Part shown: positions 49,954 to 59,227 of the stretch, piece by piece
Layout of the letters: each line of letters opens with the position of its first letter
Numbering within the stretch: position 1 is the first letter of the stretch
Assembly: GCF_005217605.1 (NCBI RefSeq)
Contig: NZ_SZPX01000007.1
Location: 62,001-126,000 of the forward strand
Direction of reading: 5' to 3'
DNA: 64,000 nucleotides
Source: Sulfurimonas crateris
GTDB lineage: Bacteria > Campylobacterota > Campylobacteria > Campylobacterales > Sulfurimonadaceae
Program-made: the position numbers and the translations under genes
Notes under the pieces: model-generated
Database searches by the model: none
Seen by the model: only the letters and a program-made list of their open reading frames with translations
Told to the model about the DNA's origin: nothing

Positions 49954-52686
49954 ATGCTTATAAATAATCTGGCATACGAGGCGAGTGCGGGGAGCGGAAA
50001 GACATTTATGCTTGTTGTACGCTATCTTAGCCTGCTTTTTAAGGGTGCTGAACCATCGAAGATACTCGCACTTACCTTTACCAACAAAGCCGCAAACGAG
50101 ATGCAGGAGAGGATAGTCCAAACGCTTGAAGAACTTGAACACAGAGGCGAACTTGATGAGATAGCCAAAGTTACCGAGCTATCACGTGAGTATCTGCTTG
50201 CCAACCGAAAAAGAGTTCTGGATGAGTTTTTAAACGCACATACGAAGATAATGACAATCGACAGCTTCTTTACGAAGATCCTTAGAAAATTCTCGCTCTA
50301 CGCCTCTTTGATGCCTGATTTCTCGACATTCAGCTCACAGCACGAACTAAAACTTCTCTCACGCTTTTTAAAAGAGGTAAGCGTTGCAGGTAAAAAAGAG
50401 ACGCTCATTACACTCTCTTTACAGTCAAATAAAAGGCTTACCGATATATTTTCCCTTTTAGACGAGTTCTATATAAAGTTTGCTGAGCTAAAGCATATCG
50501 AGTTTAAAAAGCAGGATTACAGAGAGTTTGAAAAGAGTGCCATGGGCAGCTTGGAGGAGCTTAAAAATATCATCTCTTTATGCAAAGATGCTTCAAGTAC
50601 GGCTATAAAGTCTGTTGAAGCACAAAATTTTGAAGAGCTGTGCGCAAAGGCTTGGATAGGAAGAGATACGCTGGAGTACAGTACTTTTAAGAAGTGTTTT
50701 ACGCCAGAGATGGATACTCTGCTCTTTAAGATAAAAGAGGCGATAAGAGAGCAAAACAGAGCAAAAGAGCAGAACTTCTTTTTTGCCATAAAAGAGCTTG
50801 TTGACATCTATGCAAAGAGCAAAAAAGCTCTCTATATGGATGACAGTGAGCTAAGTTTTAGCGATGTGACATATTTAGTTTATGAGATACTCAATCTGCT
50901 TGATGACAGCGAGTTTTTGTACTTTAGGCTGGATGCGCAGATAGAGCATATGCTGCTTGACGAGTTTCAAGATACCAGTATATTGCAGTATGAGATACTA
51001 AAACCGCTTATAAATGAGATAACCTCGGGTAAAGGCATCTTTGATAACGGAAGCTTCTTTTTTGTTGGAGATGTAAAGCAGTCCATCTATAGATTTCGCG
51101 GCGGGGTAAGCGCTCTTTTTGACGTGGTAAGAGAGCAGAACAATACAGATGTAGAGAAGCTTTTGACAAACTATCGTTCGCAAAAAGAGGTTGTGGAGTT
51201 TGTCAACAGAGTCTTTGAGCAGAGAATAAGAAATTACACGCCGCAACTTGTTAGAGACGGGGCTGATGGCGGTTATGTAGAAGTTGTACAAAATGATGAA
51301 CTCCTTGAAGAGGTTGTGGCACAGGTCAAGAGGCTTCTTGATATGGGAGCCCAAATAAACGAGATAGCAGTTCTTTGCGCTACTAACGGCGACGGGCAAG
51401 AGGTTGAGGGAGCTTTGCATGAGCAAAAAATAGATGTCGTAACCGAGACCACCACAAAGCTTATCAATCAAAATAGTGTTAAAGCAGTCCTTGAGTATCT
51501 GAAGTATCAATATTTCGGTGAAGAGATATACAAAGAGAACTTTTATGCGCTCATCTCACAGCAAGTGCGTCCTATAAAAAGAGCAGATTTTAATAAAACA
51601 ACAATCTTGGATATAGTCAAAGGCGCAATAGAGGAGTTCGGGCTTTTTAGCGATGACTTCAATCTTTTGAGATTTTTAAGCGCAATATCTCTTTACAGTG
51701 ATATAGAAGCGCTTCTGTTCGAGTATGAGAGAATGGATGTCAGCGCAGCTGCTTCGGAGTTAAACGGTGTTAGAGTACTTACTGTTCACAAGTCAAAAGG
51801 GCTGGAGTTTGAGCATGTCATAGTTATTGACAGGCTTAAAAAAGTACCTCCTTCTCGTGATGCAATCATCTACGAGTATGACGCTATTTTGCTAAAAAAT
51901 ATCTACCTGCGTATAAAAGGCAGAGACGGGGTTGATGAAGAGTATGCAAAAGCTCTTTTAAAAGAGAAAGCTCTTGTGAGAGAAGATACTTTGAATGCTC
52001 TGTATGTGGCTTTTACAAGAGCAAGAGAGAATCTCTTTGTAGTTTTAAAATCAAAAGACTCTATGTTTGATATTTTAGAGTTAAAAAAGCAGGTCTGCGG
52101 TAATTTGGTATGCCATGGAGCAGATAAAACAGGGGAAGAGAAGAGCATTACGCCACTGGAGTACACAGAGCTCTACTATGGAACTCAGAGCGATATTTTG
52201 AGTCTTGAGAAGGTTCAGGATGATGATCTTAGATCTATAAACTTTGGAATAGCACTCCACTATATGCTTGAGATGCTCCCAGAGTTTGATATAGCAAGCA
52301 TTCCTGGTGCAAAAGCTATGATGATAAACAAGTACGGCGACATCTTGGAGGATGAAGAGATAGAAGATATGCAGCGCAGAGTAGAGATGCTTCTTGATAG
52401 CAGTGAGTTTCTCTCTTTGATAGATGGGGAGTGTTACAGAGAAAAGGCGATAAGATACAAAAAAAATCTCAAATATATAGATCTGTTGGTAAGGGAGAAC
52501 TCAAAAAAAGGGTCTCTTTTTGCAAGCTGGAATATCATCGATTATAAGAGCTCTTTTTCACACCATGAGGAACATATCTCTCAAGTCGGCTCCTATGTGA
52601 GAGCAATTAAAGAGATAACCGCAGAGGATGCCCAGGGGTATATATGCTATCTCCTAAAAGATAGCGTTAAGATCAGCAAGATCTAA
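49954..52686 (+). CDS. addA: AddA/RecB-type helicase-nuclease
   Basis: A 910-residue superfamily 1A helicase with C-terminal nuclease. Helicase motifs: I EASAGSGKTFMLVVRY, Ia LALTFTNKAANEMQERI, II MLLDEFQDTS, III FFVGDVKQSIYRFRGG, IV LLTNYRSQKEVVEF, V VRVLTVHKSKGLEFEHVI and VI NALYVAFTRARENL. The nuclease centre is WNIIDYKSS near residue 865. With AddB it resects DNA ends for RecA. It is shorter than Bacillus AddA (about 1,230). The stop overlaps the convergent GGDEF gene by 4 bases. Confidence 0.92.
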   Translation: MLINNLAYEASAGSGKTFMLVVRYLSLLFKGAEPSKILALTFTNKAANEMQERIVQTLEELEHRGELDEIAKVTELSREYLLANRKRVLDEFLNAHTKIMTIDSFFTKILRKFSLYASLMPDFSTFSSQHELKLLSRFLKEVSVAGKKETLITLSLQSNKRLTDIFSLLDEFYIKFAELKHIEFKKQDYREFEKSAMGSLEELKNIISLCKDASSTAIKSVEAQNFEELCAKAWIGRDTLEYSTFKKCFTPEMDTLLFKIKEAIREQNRAKEQNFFFAIKELVDIYAKSKKALYMDDSELSFSDVTYLVYEILNLLDDSEFLYFRLDAQIEHMLLDEFQDTSILQYEILKPLINEITSGKGIFDNGSFFFVGDVKQSIYRFRGGVSALFDVVREQNNTDVEKLLTNYRSQKEVVEFVNRVFEQRIRNYTPQLVRDGADGGYVEVVQNDELLEEVVAQVKRLLDMGAQINEIAVLCATNGDGQEVEGALHEQKIDVVTETTTKLINQNSVKAVLEYLKYQYFGEEIYKENFYALISQQVRPIKRADFNKTTILDIVKGAIEEFGLFSDDFNLLRFLSAISLYSDIEALLFEYERMDVSAAASELNGVRVLTVHKSKGLEFEHVIVIDRLKKVPPSRDAIIYEYDAILLKNIYLRIKGRDGVDEEYAKALLKEKALVREDTLNALYVAFTRARENLFVVLKSKDSMFDILELKKQVCGNLVCHGADKTGEEKSITPLEYTELYYGTQSDILSLEKVQDDDLRSINFGIALHYMLEMLPEFDIASIPGAKAMMINKYGDILEDEEIEDMQRRVEMLLDSSEFLSLIDGECYREKAIRYKKNLKYIDLLVRENSKKGSLFASWNIIDYKSSFSHHEEHISQVGSYVRAIKEITAEDAQGYICYLLKDSVKISKI

Positions 52687-54200
52687 AAGACTTCGACTCT
52701 GTTTCTTCCAAGCTTTTTGGCGTTATAGAGCGCTTCATCGGCCTCTGAGAAGAGTGTTGCGTAGTTCTCATGTTCACTTTGCAGACTGCTGATACCTATA
52801 CTGGCAGTTACATTTATCACTTCTCCTTCAAACTCAACAGGCTCTTTTTCAATCTCTTCTCTTATCGCCTCTGCGACCTTTGAAGAGGTATGCAGATCTG
52901 TCTCAGGCAGAATTATAACGATCTCTTCGCCACCGTAACGCCCGATAAAGTCTGTCTCCCTTTGGCACTTTTTAATTTTTGCGCTTATCTCTCTGAGGAC
53001 TTCATCGCCTGCCATATGACCGTAGGTGTCGTTTATATTTTTAAAAAGGTCAAGATCTATTATCATTATTGAGAGCTCTTTGTTGTAACGTTTTGCCCTT
53101 TTAAACTCACTCTCCAGAGCCTCCTCTAAGTGACGTCTATTCCAAAGACCCGTAAGAGAGTCGGTTTGACTTAAGAGTTCTATCTCTCTTGTTCTCATTT
53201 TGACCAGATGCTCCAGGCGCTCTTTTTCACTTCTGGACTGCTCGATCGCCGAGAAGTAGATAAGCCTTGAGGTAAATAGTGCAAATAAAAGAGCGATAAG
53301 AGCCGTTACCGTAGCGGTTGTGAAGAGTCTGTTCTCGTGATCTAGGTAAGTAGATACATCTATGAGAATCATTAGTTTTACATCTGAATTTTTATCATGC
53401 ATAATAGAATTTACAATTGTTCTATATCTTGTTTTTCCGTCAATTCTGAGCATTGTAGAGTCAGGAAGATTGCTATTGCTAAGTTTTTCTCCCATAAGTT
53501 TAGTGTCACTGCTTGCTATAATATATTGGTTATTGTCTAAGATTGAGATTTGTACTATGTTTTTTGCCGACTCTATATACGCTCGCAAAAAATCATTTAT
53601 GTTTATTTTATCTAGTATAGTAAGGCTGTTGGTTATAGAACCCTCCATTGATTTTAGCAGATTCAGTACGTCAGATTGTCTGCGAAGAATAGAGAAGCTG
53701 TCTTGCGAACCGTTTTTAAGATTATATTCGGATATATCAACTGCCAGATCAATAATCCCTATAAGCTTCTCGTTAAGATATATCGGATAGTAGATCGACA
53801 TAACCTCTACAAAGTCGCGAACCTCGAAAAGGAAAGTGTTTAGTTTGCGTTCTTTCTTTATTGTCTCATTAAAACTTTTAGAGGTTAAAACCTCTCCTAT
53901 CTCCTCTTTAAACATAGAGTTTCTGATCTTGCCATTTTGCTCAAGATATCTAAACTCAAATATTTCAAGCCTGAAAGAGACATCATTTACCAGTTTTTGA
54001 AGGTTTATGGTTGATTTTATATCATGAAAGCGCTCTATTGCCGAGGAGACAGAACTTGCGACATTAAGAGAGTTGTTGTGGAGTTGTCTAAGCAGAAGAT
54101 CTTTTTGCGTTTTGTAGTTGTAGTAAGATAGATAAGCTATGCCCACTACCAATGAGAACAGTATTAACGGAACTGTATATTTTTTTGCAAGAGAGATCAT
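52683..54200 (-). CDS. Membrane sensor diguanylate cyclase
   Basis: A 505-residue protein. Two membrane helices (residues about 9–29 and 290–312) bracket a periplasmic sensory region of about 260 residues (dCACHE-like). A short linker coiled coil leads to a GGDEF domain with YGGEEIVIILPE (active-site variant GGEEI is normal) and DSLTGLWNRRHLEEAL at its start; an RxxD product-inhibition site is suggested by KKCQRETDFIGRYG. It should make c-di-GMP in response to an external signal. Its ATG overlaps the stop of the tetraheme cytochrome as TGATG, so the two are co-translated. Confidence 0.92.
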   Translation of the reverse strand: MISLAKKYTVPLILFSLVVGIAYLSYYNYKTQKDLLLRQLHNNSLNVASSVSSAIERFHDIKSTINLQKLVNDVSFRLEIFEFRYLEQNGKIRNSMFKEEIGEVLTSKSFNETIKKERKLNTFLFEVRDFVEVMSIYYPIYLNEKLIGIIDLAVDISEYNLKNGSQDSFSILRRQSDVLNLLKSMEGSITNSLTILDKININDFLRAYIESAKNIVQISILDNNQYIIASSDTKLMGEKLSNSNLPDSTMLRIDGKTRYRTIVNSIMHDKNSDVKLMILIDVSTYLDHENRLFTTATVTALIALLFALFTSRLIYFSAIEQSRSEKERLEHLVKMRTREIELLSQTDSLTGLWNRRHLEEALESEFKRAKRYNKELSIMIIDLDLFKNINDTYGHMAGDEVLREISAKIKKCQRETDFIGRYGGEEIVIILPETDLHTSSKVAEAIREEIEKEPVEFEGEVINVTASIGISSLQSEHENYATLFSEADEALYNAKKLGRNRVEVF

Positions 54201-54823
54201 CAGTGTCCCGTATTTGGATCAGCTTTTCTGTAGCTGTTATATGCTTTGTCAAAGTCGTGGTAAGATCTGTTCCAACGCTCGGTATGACAGCTTGTACACA
54301 TTTTTCTAAGTATCTCCGGATTGTCTTCTCCTGCCAGGAAACCTCCGCCGGTAAACTTCTTGACCTCATTTCTGCTTTTATCTTTTGCAAGCGCAATATG
54401 AACATTGCCTGGACCGTGGCACCCTTCGCACTGAACGTTTGCAAGTCGCGGAGTTTTTTCCATATCTACAAAACCGGTAGGTGTGCCGTGACCCGTAGAG
54501 TGGCACATAAGGCAGTGAGAGTTCTTGTCATCGCCGGATGCAACAAGATTCTCCATTGCGTGGTCATGCGGATCGTTTTTTCTTCCAAGAAAAAAGTTCC
54601 TATGACAAAGGCGGCACTTTGAATTACCAACATAGCTATACTCCCCCGAGTTTATAGCATCGTTGTAGGCTCTATCACCCATCGCTCTCTTTAGCGGTAT
54701 CTCAGGCATAGGGGAGTTTAACTCCTCTATCACCCTCTGATTTTCCACTGCACCCAAAGAGAGAGTAAAAAGAAGTGAAAAAACAGTAAACAACCCCTTG
54801 TTAAACACTCGAATTTTATTCAT
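54200..54823 (-). CDS. Exported tetraheme cytochrome c
   Basis: A 207-residue periplasmic protein with a signal peptide (residues about 9–25) and four heme sites: CRLCH, CLMCH, CEGCH and CTSCH, spaced through the chain. Axial histidine candidates include HDHAMENLV, HIALAK and HDFDKAY. The arrangement resembles cytochrome c-554/c7-like multiheme families. A role as electron shuttle to nitrogen or sulfur enzymes is plausible but unproven. It precedes and overlaps the sensor diguanylate cyclase gene. Confidence 0.88.
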   Translation of the reverse strand: MNKIRVFNKGLFTVFSLLFTLSLGAVENQRVIEELNSPMPEIPLKRAMGDRAYNDAINSGEYSYVGNSKCRLCHRNFFLGRKNDPHDHAMENLVASGDDKNSHCLMCHSTGHGTPTGFVDMEKTPRLANVQCEGCHGPGNVHIALAKDKSRNEVKKFTGGGFLAGEDNPEILRKMCTSCHTERWNRSYHDFDKAYNSYRKADPNTGH

Positions 54824-55002
54824 TAATACTCTTTAGTTTAGTCTGTTTAAATACGGTATAATTCCATACTTCTTCAATTGTAGCATTTTAAATATTGAAT
54901 GTTTATAAAACTTTCACAACAGCTCTAAAAATTTAACAAAAAAATCAGAGCAGACAAACCTTAAAAAAAACATAAATTAAGTTGTTTATAAGCTTAAGAA
55001 GA

Positions 55003-55008
55003 TATACT
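55003..55008 (+). promoter_or_regulatory. -10 hexamer of rplM-rpsI
   Basis: TATACT at 55003–55008 with TTGTTT at 54982–54987 (15-base spacing) upstream. A second TATAAT at 54857–54862 lies further up and is nearly palindromic, so it could serve either strand. Confidence 0.4.
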
Positions 55009-55071
55009 TTCGCCAATTAAACAGGCATTTTATTATGTTGATGTTAAGAAAATTACTTGAAAGGTTCAAGA

Positions 55072-55494
55072 ATGAAATTTACGAAAATTGCAACTCCTGA
55101 ACAAATCGATCAAAAATGGGTTTTGATTGATGCTGAAGGTAAAACTTTTGGTCGTATAATCACTGAAGTTGCAACTATACTTCGTGGTAAAAACAAGCCA
55201 TGTTTTACTCCAAATATCGACTGTGGAGATTATGTTGTAGTAGTTAACGCTTCTAAAGCAAAATTCAACGGTCTTGGAAAAATCGCTAACAAAGAGTACT
55301 TCTCTTATTCTGGGTACTTTGGTAGCACAAAAAGCGTAAAGATGACCGAGCTTTTAGAAAAAAATCCTGAGAAGCTGTACAAACTGGCTACTCGCGGTAT
55401 GCTTCCTAAAACTAAGCTAGGCGCTAAAATGCTTAAAAAATTAAAAATATATGCAGGTGCTGAGCATCCTCACACTGCACAATTAGCTAAGTAA
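55072..55494 (+). CDS. rplM: 50S ribosomal protein L13
   Basis: A 140-residue ribosomal protein: [40 protein letters not shown], and [20 protein letters not shown] are canonical L13 stretches. It helps assemble the 50S subunit. I chose the ATG at 55072, which gives the usual N-terminus [13 protein letters not shown]; a TTG at 55057 would add 5 residues. It is followed 10 bases later by rpsI, the universal pair. Confidence 0.97.
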   Translation: MKFTKIATPEQIDQKWVLIDAEGKTFGRIITEVATILRGKNKPCFTPNIDCGDYVVVVNASKAKFNGLGKIANKEYFSYSGYFGSTKSVKMTELLEKNPEKLYKLATRGMLPKTKLGAKMLKKLKIYAGAEHPHTAQLAK

Positions 55495-55504
55495 GGATAA
55501 CTAT

Positions 55505-55894
55505 ATGGCAAAAGTATATGCAACAGGCCGTCGTAAGGCGTCAATAGCAAAAGTATGGTTAACTCCAGGTAGTGGAAATATGACTGTAAACGGTCTTTCA
55601 TTAGACGCATGGTTAGGTGGACTAGAAGCGAAAAAACTTCGTGTAAAGCAGCCGCTTAACTTAACTAAGCAAGATACATCGGTTGATATCGTAGCTACTA
55701 CTTTAGGTGGTGGTTTCGGTGGTCAAGCTGACGCACTTCGTCACGGTATCTCTCGCGCACTTGTAAAATTTAACCCTGAGTTAAAAGCGATCCTCAAACC
55801 TGAGGGCATGATGACTCGTGATTCACGTGTTGTTGAGCGTAAGAAGCCAGGTAAGCGTAAAGCTCGTCGTTCTCGCCAGTTTTCTAAGCGTTAA
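55505..55894 (+). CDS. rpsI: 30S ribosomal protein S9
   Basis: A 129-residue ribosomal protein beginning [18 protein letters not shown] and ending in the basic tail RRSRQFSKR that reaches the ribosomal P site. [19 protein letters not shown] is the diagnostic central motif. It follows rplM with AAGGA upstream and ends just before a hairpin terminator. Confidence 0.98.
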   Translation: MAKVYATGRRKASIAKVWLTPGSGNMTVNGLSLDAWLGGLEAKKLRVKQPLNLTKQDTSVDIVATTLGGGFGGQADALRHGISRALVKFNPELKAILKPEGMMTRDSRVVERKKPGKRKARRSRQFSKR

Positions 55895-55906
55895 TCGCCG
55901 CGAAAA

Positions 55907-55938
55907 CTTTTTTTCAGTGCTTTTTGCACTGTTAAAAA
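55907..55938 (+). terminator. Likely terminator of rplM-rpsI
   Basis: CAGTGC-TTTTT-GCACTG (55915–55931) forms a 6-bp stem that can extend through flanking T and A runs after a 2-base mismatch. The downstream T-tract is short, so termination may be partial. Confidence 0.5.
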
Positions 55939-55982
55939 CTCATTCCAATTTTTCATTAACAACTTCTTCTACTTTACTTTGG

Positions 55983-55988
55983 TATAAT
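55983..55988 (+). promoter_or_regulatory. -10 hexamer of the peptide-binding protein gene
   Basis: Consensus TATAAT at 55983–55988 in TTTGGTATAATCA, 20 bases before the TTG start at 56009. Confidence 0.6.
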
Positions 55989-56008
55989 CACTCAAAAAAA
56001 GAGTTGTT

Positions 56009-57505
56009 TTGCGCTACTTACTAATACTTTTTTTATCATTAAACATATTCGCATCAACACTTCATCTGGCGACTTCCGCAAATCCATCGAGACTCAATCC
56101 AGTTTTGGCGACCGATTCAAGTTCATCCGAGATCACCGGTTTTTTATTTAACGGACTTGTAAAATATGACAAAGATCTATCCACGATCATAGGTGATTTG
56201 GCTCGGGAGTTCTATTTTGAAGATGAGAAGACACTGATCTTTAAACTTCGCAAAAATGTAAAGTGGCATGACGGCAAGAAGTTCAGCGCAAAAGATGTGA
56301 TATTTACTTATAAAGTGCTAATTTCGCCAAAGATAAGCTCTCCATACAGCTCAAACTTCAGGTTTGTTGAGAGTGTTGAAGCAGTAGATGAGTTCACTCT
56401 GAAGGTAAGCTATAAAGAGCCTTACTTTAAAGCGCTAGAGACTTGGATGATGGGAATACTGCCCGAGCATATTTTAAAAGATGAAGAAAATCTTATGAGC
56501 TCTCCTTTTAACACAAACCCAATCGGTACGGGAGCCTACACTCTGCATCAACTGGAGCACTCAAAAAATATCATACTCAAAGCCTTTGATGAGTACTTTG
56601 AGGGCAGAGCAAAGATAGATCAGATATCTTTTCATGTTATTGCCGATCCTATGACGCGCTTTATGATGTTAAAATCGTCCGCTCTTGATGTAGGAAGTAT
56701 TGAGCCTATGCAGTATGAGAAGCAGTTGCAGAGCAGCTTTTTTGAAGAGTTCAATATTTATGAGAACATCTCTAAGTCATATACCTATCTCGGATTTAAT
56801 CTTCGTTTAGAGAAGTTTAAAGACCCAAGAGTAAGGGAAGCTCTGTCGTTAGCTATTGACAGAGATGAACTTGTAGATATTCTTTTCTTCGGCCATGCAA
56901 AGGTTTGCACCGGACCGTTCTTGCCCGGCACAAAAGCTTTTAATGAGGATGTCAAAGCGCCAAAGCATGATATTAAAAGAGCAAAAGAGCTTTTACGCGA
57001 GGCTGGATATGATGAGAAAAACCCCTTTACTTTTGAGATAGCGACTTCAAATTCGAGCGAAATAAGACCTTACGCCGCACAGATACTTCAGCATCAGTTA
57101 AAAAAAGCCGGTGTTGTTGTTACGTTAAGGGTTATGGAGTGGCAGGCCTTTTTAAATATGGTTGTTTTTCCTCATAAATTTGACAGTGTGCTGCTTGGAT
57201 GGGCTCTCTCACCTACGCCTGACCCATATATGTTTTGGCACAGCGACAATGATAAGCAGGGTGGTTTCAATCTTGTCGGCTATCATAATCCCAAGATGGA
57301 CAAAATGATAGAGGAGTCTCAAAGCATGGTTGATAAAGAGCGGTTGTCTCGCTCGTGGCAAGAGATGTTTAAGATAATAACCGATGAGAATCCGTACCTT
57401 TTTTTATATATTCCAAACTCAATTGCAACGGTAAGTAAAGATATAAAAAATATAGAACCAAGCCCAAGCGGCATCTGGCACAACTACATAAAATGGGAGA
57501 AATAG
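56009..57505 (+). CDS. Peptide ABC transporter substrate-binding protein (family 5)
   Basis: A 498-residue exported solute-binding protein. The start is TTG, leading into signal sequence RYLLILFLSLNIFASTLHL. Family-5 (OppA/DppA-like) motifs include NPVLATDSSSSEITGFLFNG, FKLRKNVKWHDGKKFSAKDV and NPIGTGAYTL. There is no lipobox Cys, so it is soluble in the periplasm. It likely captures oligopeptides for an ABC importer whose permease genes are not next to it. The next gene starts one base after its stop. Confidence 0.9.
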   Translation: MRYLLILFLSLNIFASTLHLATSANPSRLNPVLATDSSSSEITGFLFNGLVKYDKDLSTIIGDLAREFYFEDEKTLIFKLRKNVKWHDGKKFSAKDVIFTYKVLISPKISSPYSSNFRFVESVEAVDEFTLKVSYKEPYFKALETWMMGILPEHILKDEENLMSSPFNTNPIGTGAYTLHQLEHSKNIILKAFDEYFEGRAKIDQISFHVIADPMTRFMMLKSSALDVGSIEPMQYEKQLQSSFFEEFNIYENISKSYTYLGFNLRLEKFKDPRVREALSLAIDRDELVDILFFGHAKVCTGPFLPGTKAFNEDVKAPKHDIKRAKELLREAGYDEKNPFTFEIATSNSSEIRPYAAQILQHQLKKAGVVVTLRVMEWQAFLNMVVFPHKFDSVLLGWALSPTPDPYMFWHSDNDKQGGFNLVGYHNPKMDKMIEESQSMVDKERLSRSWQEMFKIITDENPYLFLYIPNSIATVSKDIKNIEPSPSGIWHNYIKWEK

Positions 57506-57506
57506 T

Positions 57507-58145
57507 TTGATAATTTTGTTTGATCTCGACGGCACTTTAATTGATTCCACTGAGGCTATCTTGGAGTCGTTTCACCGCTCTTTTGATCTTCACGAGCTTT
57601 CAAGAAGGGAAGATGAAGAGATAAAGTCGCTAATAGGCTATCCGCTTGACATCATGTATGAAAACATGGGAGTCCAAAAAAGTCTTATTTCCGATATTAT
57701 AATGACATACAAAGAGCATTACAGGGATATATCGACCCAAAAGACACAGCTTCTAAAAAATGCAAAAGAGGCAGTAGAGCTCTCAAGTCAATTTGCTACT
57801 CTCGGAATCGTTACTACAAAAACGGGACACTACTCCAAGATACTTATGGAGCATTTTAACATTATGCACCACTTTGAAGTTCTTATCGGAAGAGAGGATG
57901 TAGAAAATCCTAAACCTCACGCCGAACCTATTATGAAAGCGCTGGAGAAAATGGATACAAAAAACAGAGAGATTTGGATGATAGGCGATACAAAACTTGA
58001 CCTTATCGCAGCCAAAAATGCCAACATAAATTCCATAGGAGTTTTAAGTGGTTACGATGGGCATGAAACATTAAAAATGTTCACAAATGTTATATTGAAT
58101 GATGCGCTGGAAGCGGCTGTTTACTTGCAAAATAGGAAAAAATAA
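57507..58145 (+). CDS. HAD-superfamily phosphatase (phosphoglycolate phosphatase-like)
   Basis: A 212-residue hydrolase starting at TTG 57507 with GGAGA upstream. HAD motifs: I LFDLDGTLIDST (nucleophile Asp), II GIVTTKTGH, III NPKPHAEP (Lys) and IV WMIGDTKLDLIAAKNAN. The cap lies between motifs I and II, as in Gph/PpaX. Possible substrates are phosphoglycolate or pyrophosphate; sequence alone does not decide. It is co-translated with the peptide-binding protein gene (one-base gap) although no functional link is evident. Confidence 0.88.
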   Translation: MIILFDLDGTLIDSTEAILESFHRSFDLHELSRREDEEIKSLIGYPLDIMYENMGVQKSLISDIIMTYKEHYRDISTQKTQLLKNAKEAVELSSQFATLGIVTTKTGHYSKILMEHFNIMHHFEVLIGREDVENPKPHAEPIMKALEKMDTKNREIWMIGDTKLDLIAAKNANINSIGVLSGYDGHETLKMFTNVILNDALEAAVYLQNRKK

Positions 58146-58151
58146 CACACT

Positions 58152-58193
58152 TAGCTTTATTCTTAAAAAAGAATAAAACATCAAGCTATTTTT
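58152..58193 (+). terminator. Terminator after the HAD phosphatase gene
   Basis: TAGCTT (58152–58157) pairs with AAGCTA (58183–58188), followed by five T. Inside, TTTATTCTT-AAAA-AAGAATAAA (58156–58177) forms a competing 9-bp stem. Confidence 0.6.
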
Positions 58194-58263
58194 AAGAGCA
58201 ACTTGTCTAGAATAAGGGGTAAAATAGAATTGAAGGTTCTTATATAAAAGAGAAGGAGAGTTT

Positions 58264-58821
58264 ATGCTAGAGATTAGATGGCATAGTCGTGCTGGACAGG
58301 GTGCTGTAACCGGTGCTAAAGGTTTAGCTGATGTTATTTCTACAACAGGTAAACATGTTCAGGCATTTGCGTTTTATGGTTCTGCAAAACGTGGGGCGGC
58401 AATGACGGCTTATAACCGTGTTGACGAGGAAGTGATTATGAATCACGAAAAATATATGAGACCTGATTATGTTTTTGTTATTGACCCTGCATTAGTAATG
58501 ACAACAGACGTTACTATAAATCATAAAGATAGTACAAAATATATTATCACAACTCACATGAGTACTGAAGAGCTAAAAAAAGCTCAACCAAAACTAGAGG
58601 GCAAAGAGGTCTATACTGTTGATTGTATTACGATCGCAAATGAGACTATAGGTCGTCCTATTCCAAATACGCCGATGCTTGGCGCATTTATGAAAATTTC
58701 AGGAATGTATGAAATAGAGTTTTTCAAAGAGAGTATGAAAAGAGTTCTTGGAAAATTACCACAGAAGATCATCGACGCTAATATGCTTGCAATTCAGCGT
58801 GCATACGATGAAGTAAAGTAA
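58264..58821 (+). CDS. porC: Pyruvate:ferredoxin oxidoreductase gamma subunit
   Basis: A 185-residue subunit opening LEIRWHSRAGQGAVTGAKGL, the gamma-subunit signature (GRGGQG-like), with AFAFYGSAKRGAAMTAYNRV. It is one of four subunits of a 2-oxoacid:ferredoxin oxidoreductase that interconverts pyruvate and acetyl-CoA plus CO2. The gene order gamma-delta-alpha-beta is characteristic for Por of this phylum; in autotrophic members it carboxylates acetyl-CoA next to the reductive TCA cycle. Strong AGGAGAG site before the ATG. Confidence 0.94.
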   Translation: MLEIRWHSRAGQGAVTGAKGLADVISTTGKHVQAFAFYGSAKRGAAMTAYNRVDEEVIMNHEKYMRPDYVFVIDPALVMTTDVTINHKDSTKYIITTHMSTEELKKAQPKLEGKEVYTVDCITIANETIGRPIPNTPMLGAFMKISGMYEIEFFKESMKRVLGKLPQKIIDANMLAIQRAYDEVK

Positions 58822-58828
58822 GGGATTT

Positions 58829-59227
58829 ATGATGGCAAAAAAAGGATGGGATGAGTTCGAGATCGGAGCTATGCTTCGTACTTTTGACGGAAAGATAGAT
58901 GATATTGCAGGTACGAGACAAGAGGATCGTGAATATTCTCAAAACAGCTCATACACTGCAAGTGTGGCTGACTGGAGATTGATTAAGCCTGTATTTAACA
59001 AAGATTACTGTATCGATTGTCAATTTTGCTGGATATATTGTCCGGATGTTTCAATAATTTCAAGAGATAAAAAATTAATCGGCGTAGATATGGATCACTG
59101 TAAGGGATGCGGAATATGTGTTGAGGTTTGCCCTACAAACCCTAAATCACTTCTAATGTTCCCTGAACAAGCCGATGAAGAGACAGAGATCGCTAATTGG
59201 CCTAAAAAAGATGAGGAGGAAGCGTAA
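58829..59227 (+). CDS. porD: Pyruvate:ferredoxin oxidoreductase delta subunit (2x[4Fe-4S] ferredoxin)
   Basis: A 132-residue ferredoxin-like subunit with two complete cluster motifs: CIDCQFCWIYCP and CKGCGICVEVCP. It carries electrons between the TPP site in PorB and soluble ferredoxin. An N-terminal extension of about 60 residues precedes the clusters (GWDEFEIGAMLRTFDG). ATGATG gives two start options (58829, 58832). Its stop overlaps the porA start codon by one base. Confidence 0.95.
   Translation: MMAKKGWDEFEIGAMLRTFDGKIDDIAGTRQEDREYSQNSSYTASVADWRLIKPVFNKDYCIDCQFCWIYCPDVSIISRDKKLIGVDMDHCKGCGICVEVCPTNPKSLLMFPEQADEETEIANWPKKDEEEA

Noticed and set aside
49758-49967. 69-aa frame overlapping the DUF3800 end and running into addA
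   Set aside because: It overlaps the DUF3800 C-terminus in another frame and has no ribosome site; DUF3800 itself reads well to its stop.
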